Assembly (NCBI GenBank): GCA_902594145.1
Contig: CACJLA010000007.1
Span: 1-49,440 of the forward strand
Direction: 5' to 3'
Source: an uncultured Alphaproteobacteria bacterium
GTDB taxonomy: Bacteria > Pseudomonadota > Alphaproteobacteria > HIMB59
Length of the DNA: 49,440 bases
The notes under the pieces are model-generated. The model searched no databases. It had not been told where the DNA came from and saw only the letters and a list, made by a program, of their open reading frames with translations. Made by a program: the position numbers and the translations under genes. Positions 48,975 to 49,440 of this stretch are shown in pieces. How positions within the stretch are numbered: position 1 is the stretch's first letter; each line of letters begins with the position of its first letter.

Positions 48975-49061
48975 ATGTTTACTGGAACTCTTTGGATAGA
49001 TTTAACTATATCTCTCATTCTCTTGGCCACATTTTTTATGTGGATAATGAGAGGAGATTAA
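48975..49061 (+). CDS. Possible 28-residue membrane microprotein
   Basis: ATG 48975 opens a 28-codon frame of one hydrophobic helix (LWIDLTISLILLATFFMWIM) flanked by short polar ends. It begins 6 bp after the preceding gene. It could be a real single-helix protein, as often found in compact genomes, but there is no clear ribosome-binding site. Confidence 0.35.
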   Translation: MFTGTLWIDLTISLILLATFFMWIMRGD

Positions 49062-49079
49062 ATAAGATCGTCATTCTAA

Positions 49080-49367
49080 ATGGAGATATTAACCAGCAAA
49101 GATGAAGTTAGAGAAAAACTTAAAAACAACCCTTTACAGGCTGCCCATTTACTTAGACTTAGTGGTTATGGCTCTATTAAATACACTTGTGCTTGCGGTG
49201 AAATACATGATGCAAATGGAAAAGACATAAGTTGTAAGGGATCTGCAAAGCCATTTAAAGCTCTTCTAAAATGTTCCAATGACTTTATGACAATGATTAA
49301 AATTGAAGGATTTTTCCGAAAAAAAGCTATTTCTGAGTATGGGTTTAAATCAAGTATAATGGATTAA
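49080..49367 (+). CDS. Small hypothetical protein with Cys cluster
   Basis: A 95-residue cytosolic protein: an N-terminal helical part (MEILTSKDEVREKLKNNP), then KYTCACGEIHDANGKDISCKGS and LLKCSND, four Cys and a His that could bind one metal ion. It resembles the family of small proteins with a CxC...C...C centre, but I cannot name it. Confidence 0.6.
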   Translation: MEILTSKDEVREKLKNNPLQAAHLLRLSGYGSIKYTCACGEIHDANGKDISCKGSAKPFKALLKCSNDFMTMIKIEGFFRKKAISEYGFKSSIMD

Positions 49368-49369
49368 CT

Positions 49370-49440
49370 ATGAAGCTAATTTATATTTTAATATTTATTC
49401 CTTCACTGGTATTTGGGCAAAACATTAAATTAGTATGTGA
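49370..49440 (+). CDS. Start of a secreted protein (runs off the window)
   Basis: ATG 49370 opens a frame with a signal peptide (MKLIYILIFIPSLVFGQN). Only 23 codons lie in the window, so nothing can be said about the mature protein. Confidence 0.5.
   Translation, partial: MKLIYILIFIPSLVFGQNIKLVC

Overview
The window is an AT-rich, tightly packed stretch of a bacterial chromosome. Many genes overlap by 1-4 bases, intergenic gaps are mostly under 200 bases, and there are no insertion sequences, phage genes, CRISPR arrays or rRNA genes. I recognise no DNA-binding transcription regulator in 49 kb. Low GC, several ABC substrate-binding proteins, a marine-type rhodopsin and a single tRNA point to a streamlined marine alphaproteobacterium. 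The HIMB59/AEGEAN-169 (formerly SAR11 subclade V) type is my best guess, inferred from gene content and not from a marker gene.

Layout. (1) 1-5.4 kb: end of an ABC-2 type transporter, an iron-dependent alcohol dehydrogenase, an orphan ParA-like ATPase with unknown neighbours, and a glutathione S-transferase. (2) 5.4-30.4 kb: the main catabolic island, built around a 146-bp divergent promoter region at 10776-10921. To the left run a periplasmic binding protein, a double ABC ATPase, PxpB/KipI, PxpC/KipA and a mini biotin carrier protein. To the right run PxpA/YcsF, a biotin carboxylase, two oversized ABC permeases, a rhodopsin, a flotillin, an SCP2-like protein, an alpha/beta hydrolase, a sodium:solute symporter, both subunits of an N,N-dimethylformamidase-type amidohydrolase, a cupin, a metallo-beta-lactamase-fold hydrolase, xylose isomerase, a HAD phosphatase and an aldo/keto reductase. 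(3) 30.4-39.9 kb: a sugar or polyol locus with a Gfo/Idh/MocA oxidoreductase and a TIM-barrel isomerase, divergent from a glycerol-type ABC transporter (binding protein, two permeases, small membrane protein, two ATPases) and DhaL/DhaK kinase subunits. (4) 40-49.4 kb: a decayed gene, small NTF2-like and monooxygenase-like proteins including a local duplication, a peroxiredoxin, tRNA-Ala(GGC), two tandem secreted YHYH proteins and a run of very small genes.

How the genes fit together. The rhodopsin at 17004-17705 keeps the retinal lysine (K213) and the counter-ion D79, but has N83 and I90 where proton-pumping proteorhodopsins have Thr and Glu. This DNI motif, directly followed by a flotillin gene, marks it as a flotillin-associated rhodopsin (FArhodopsin), a proteorhodopsin paralogue reported from SAR11, HIMB59 and Pseudothioglobus. 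Here it sits inside an operon for uptake and breakdown of what looks like an amide, lactam or urea-like compound. Biotin carboxylase, KipI, KipA and biotin carrier are exactly the domains of urea carboxylase, each on its own gene, with PxpA/YcsF as the probable hydrolase. A dimethylformamidase pair lies in the same run. My main inference is that a non-canonical light receptor or slow pump, a membrane-organising flotillin, two kinds of transporter and two amide-cleaving enzymes form one functional unit.
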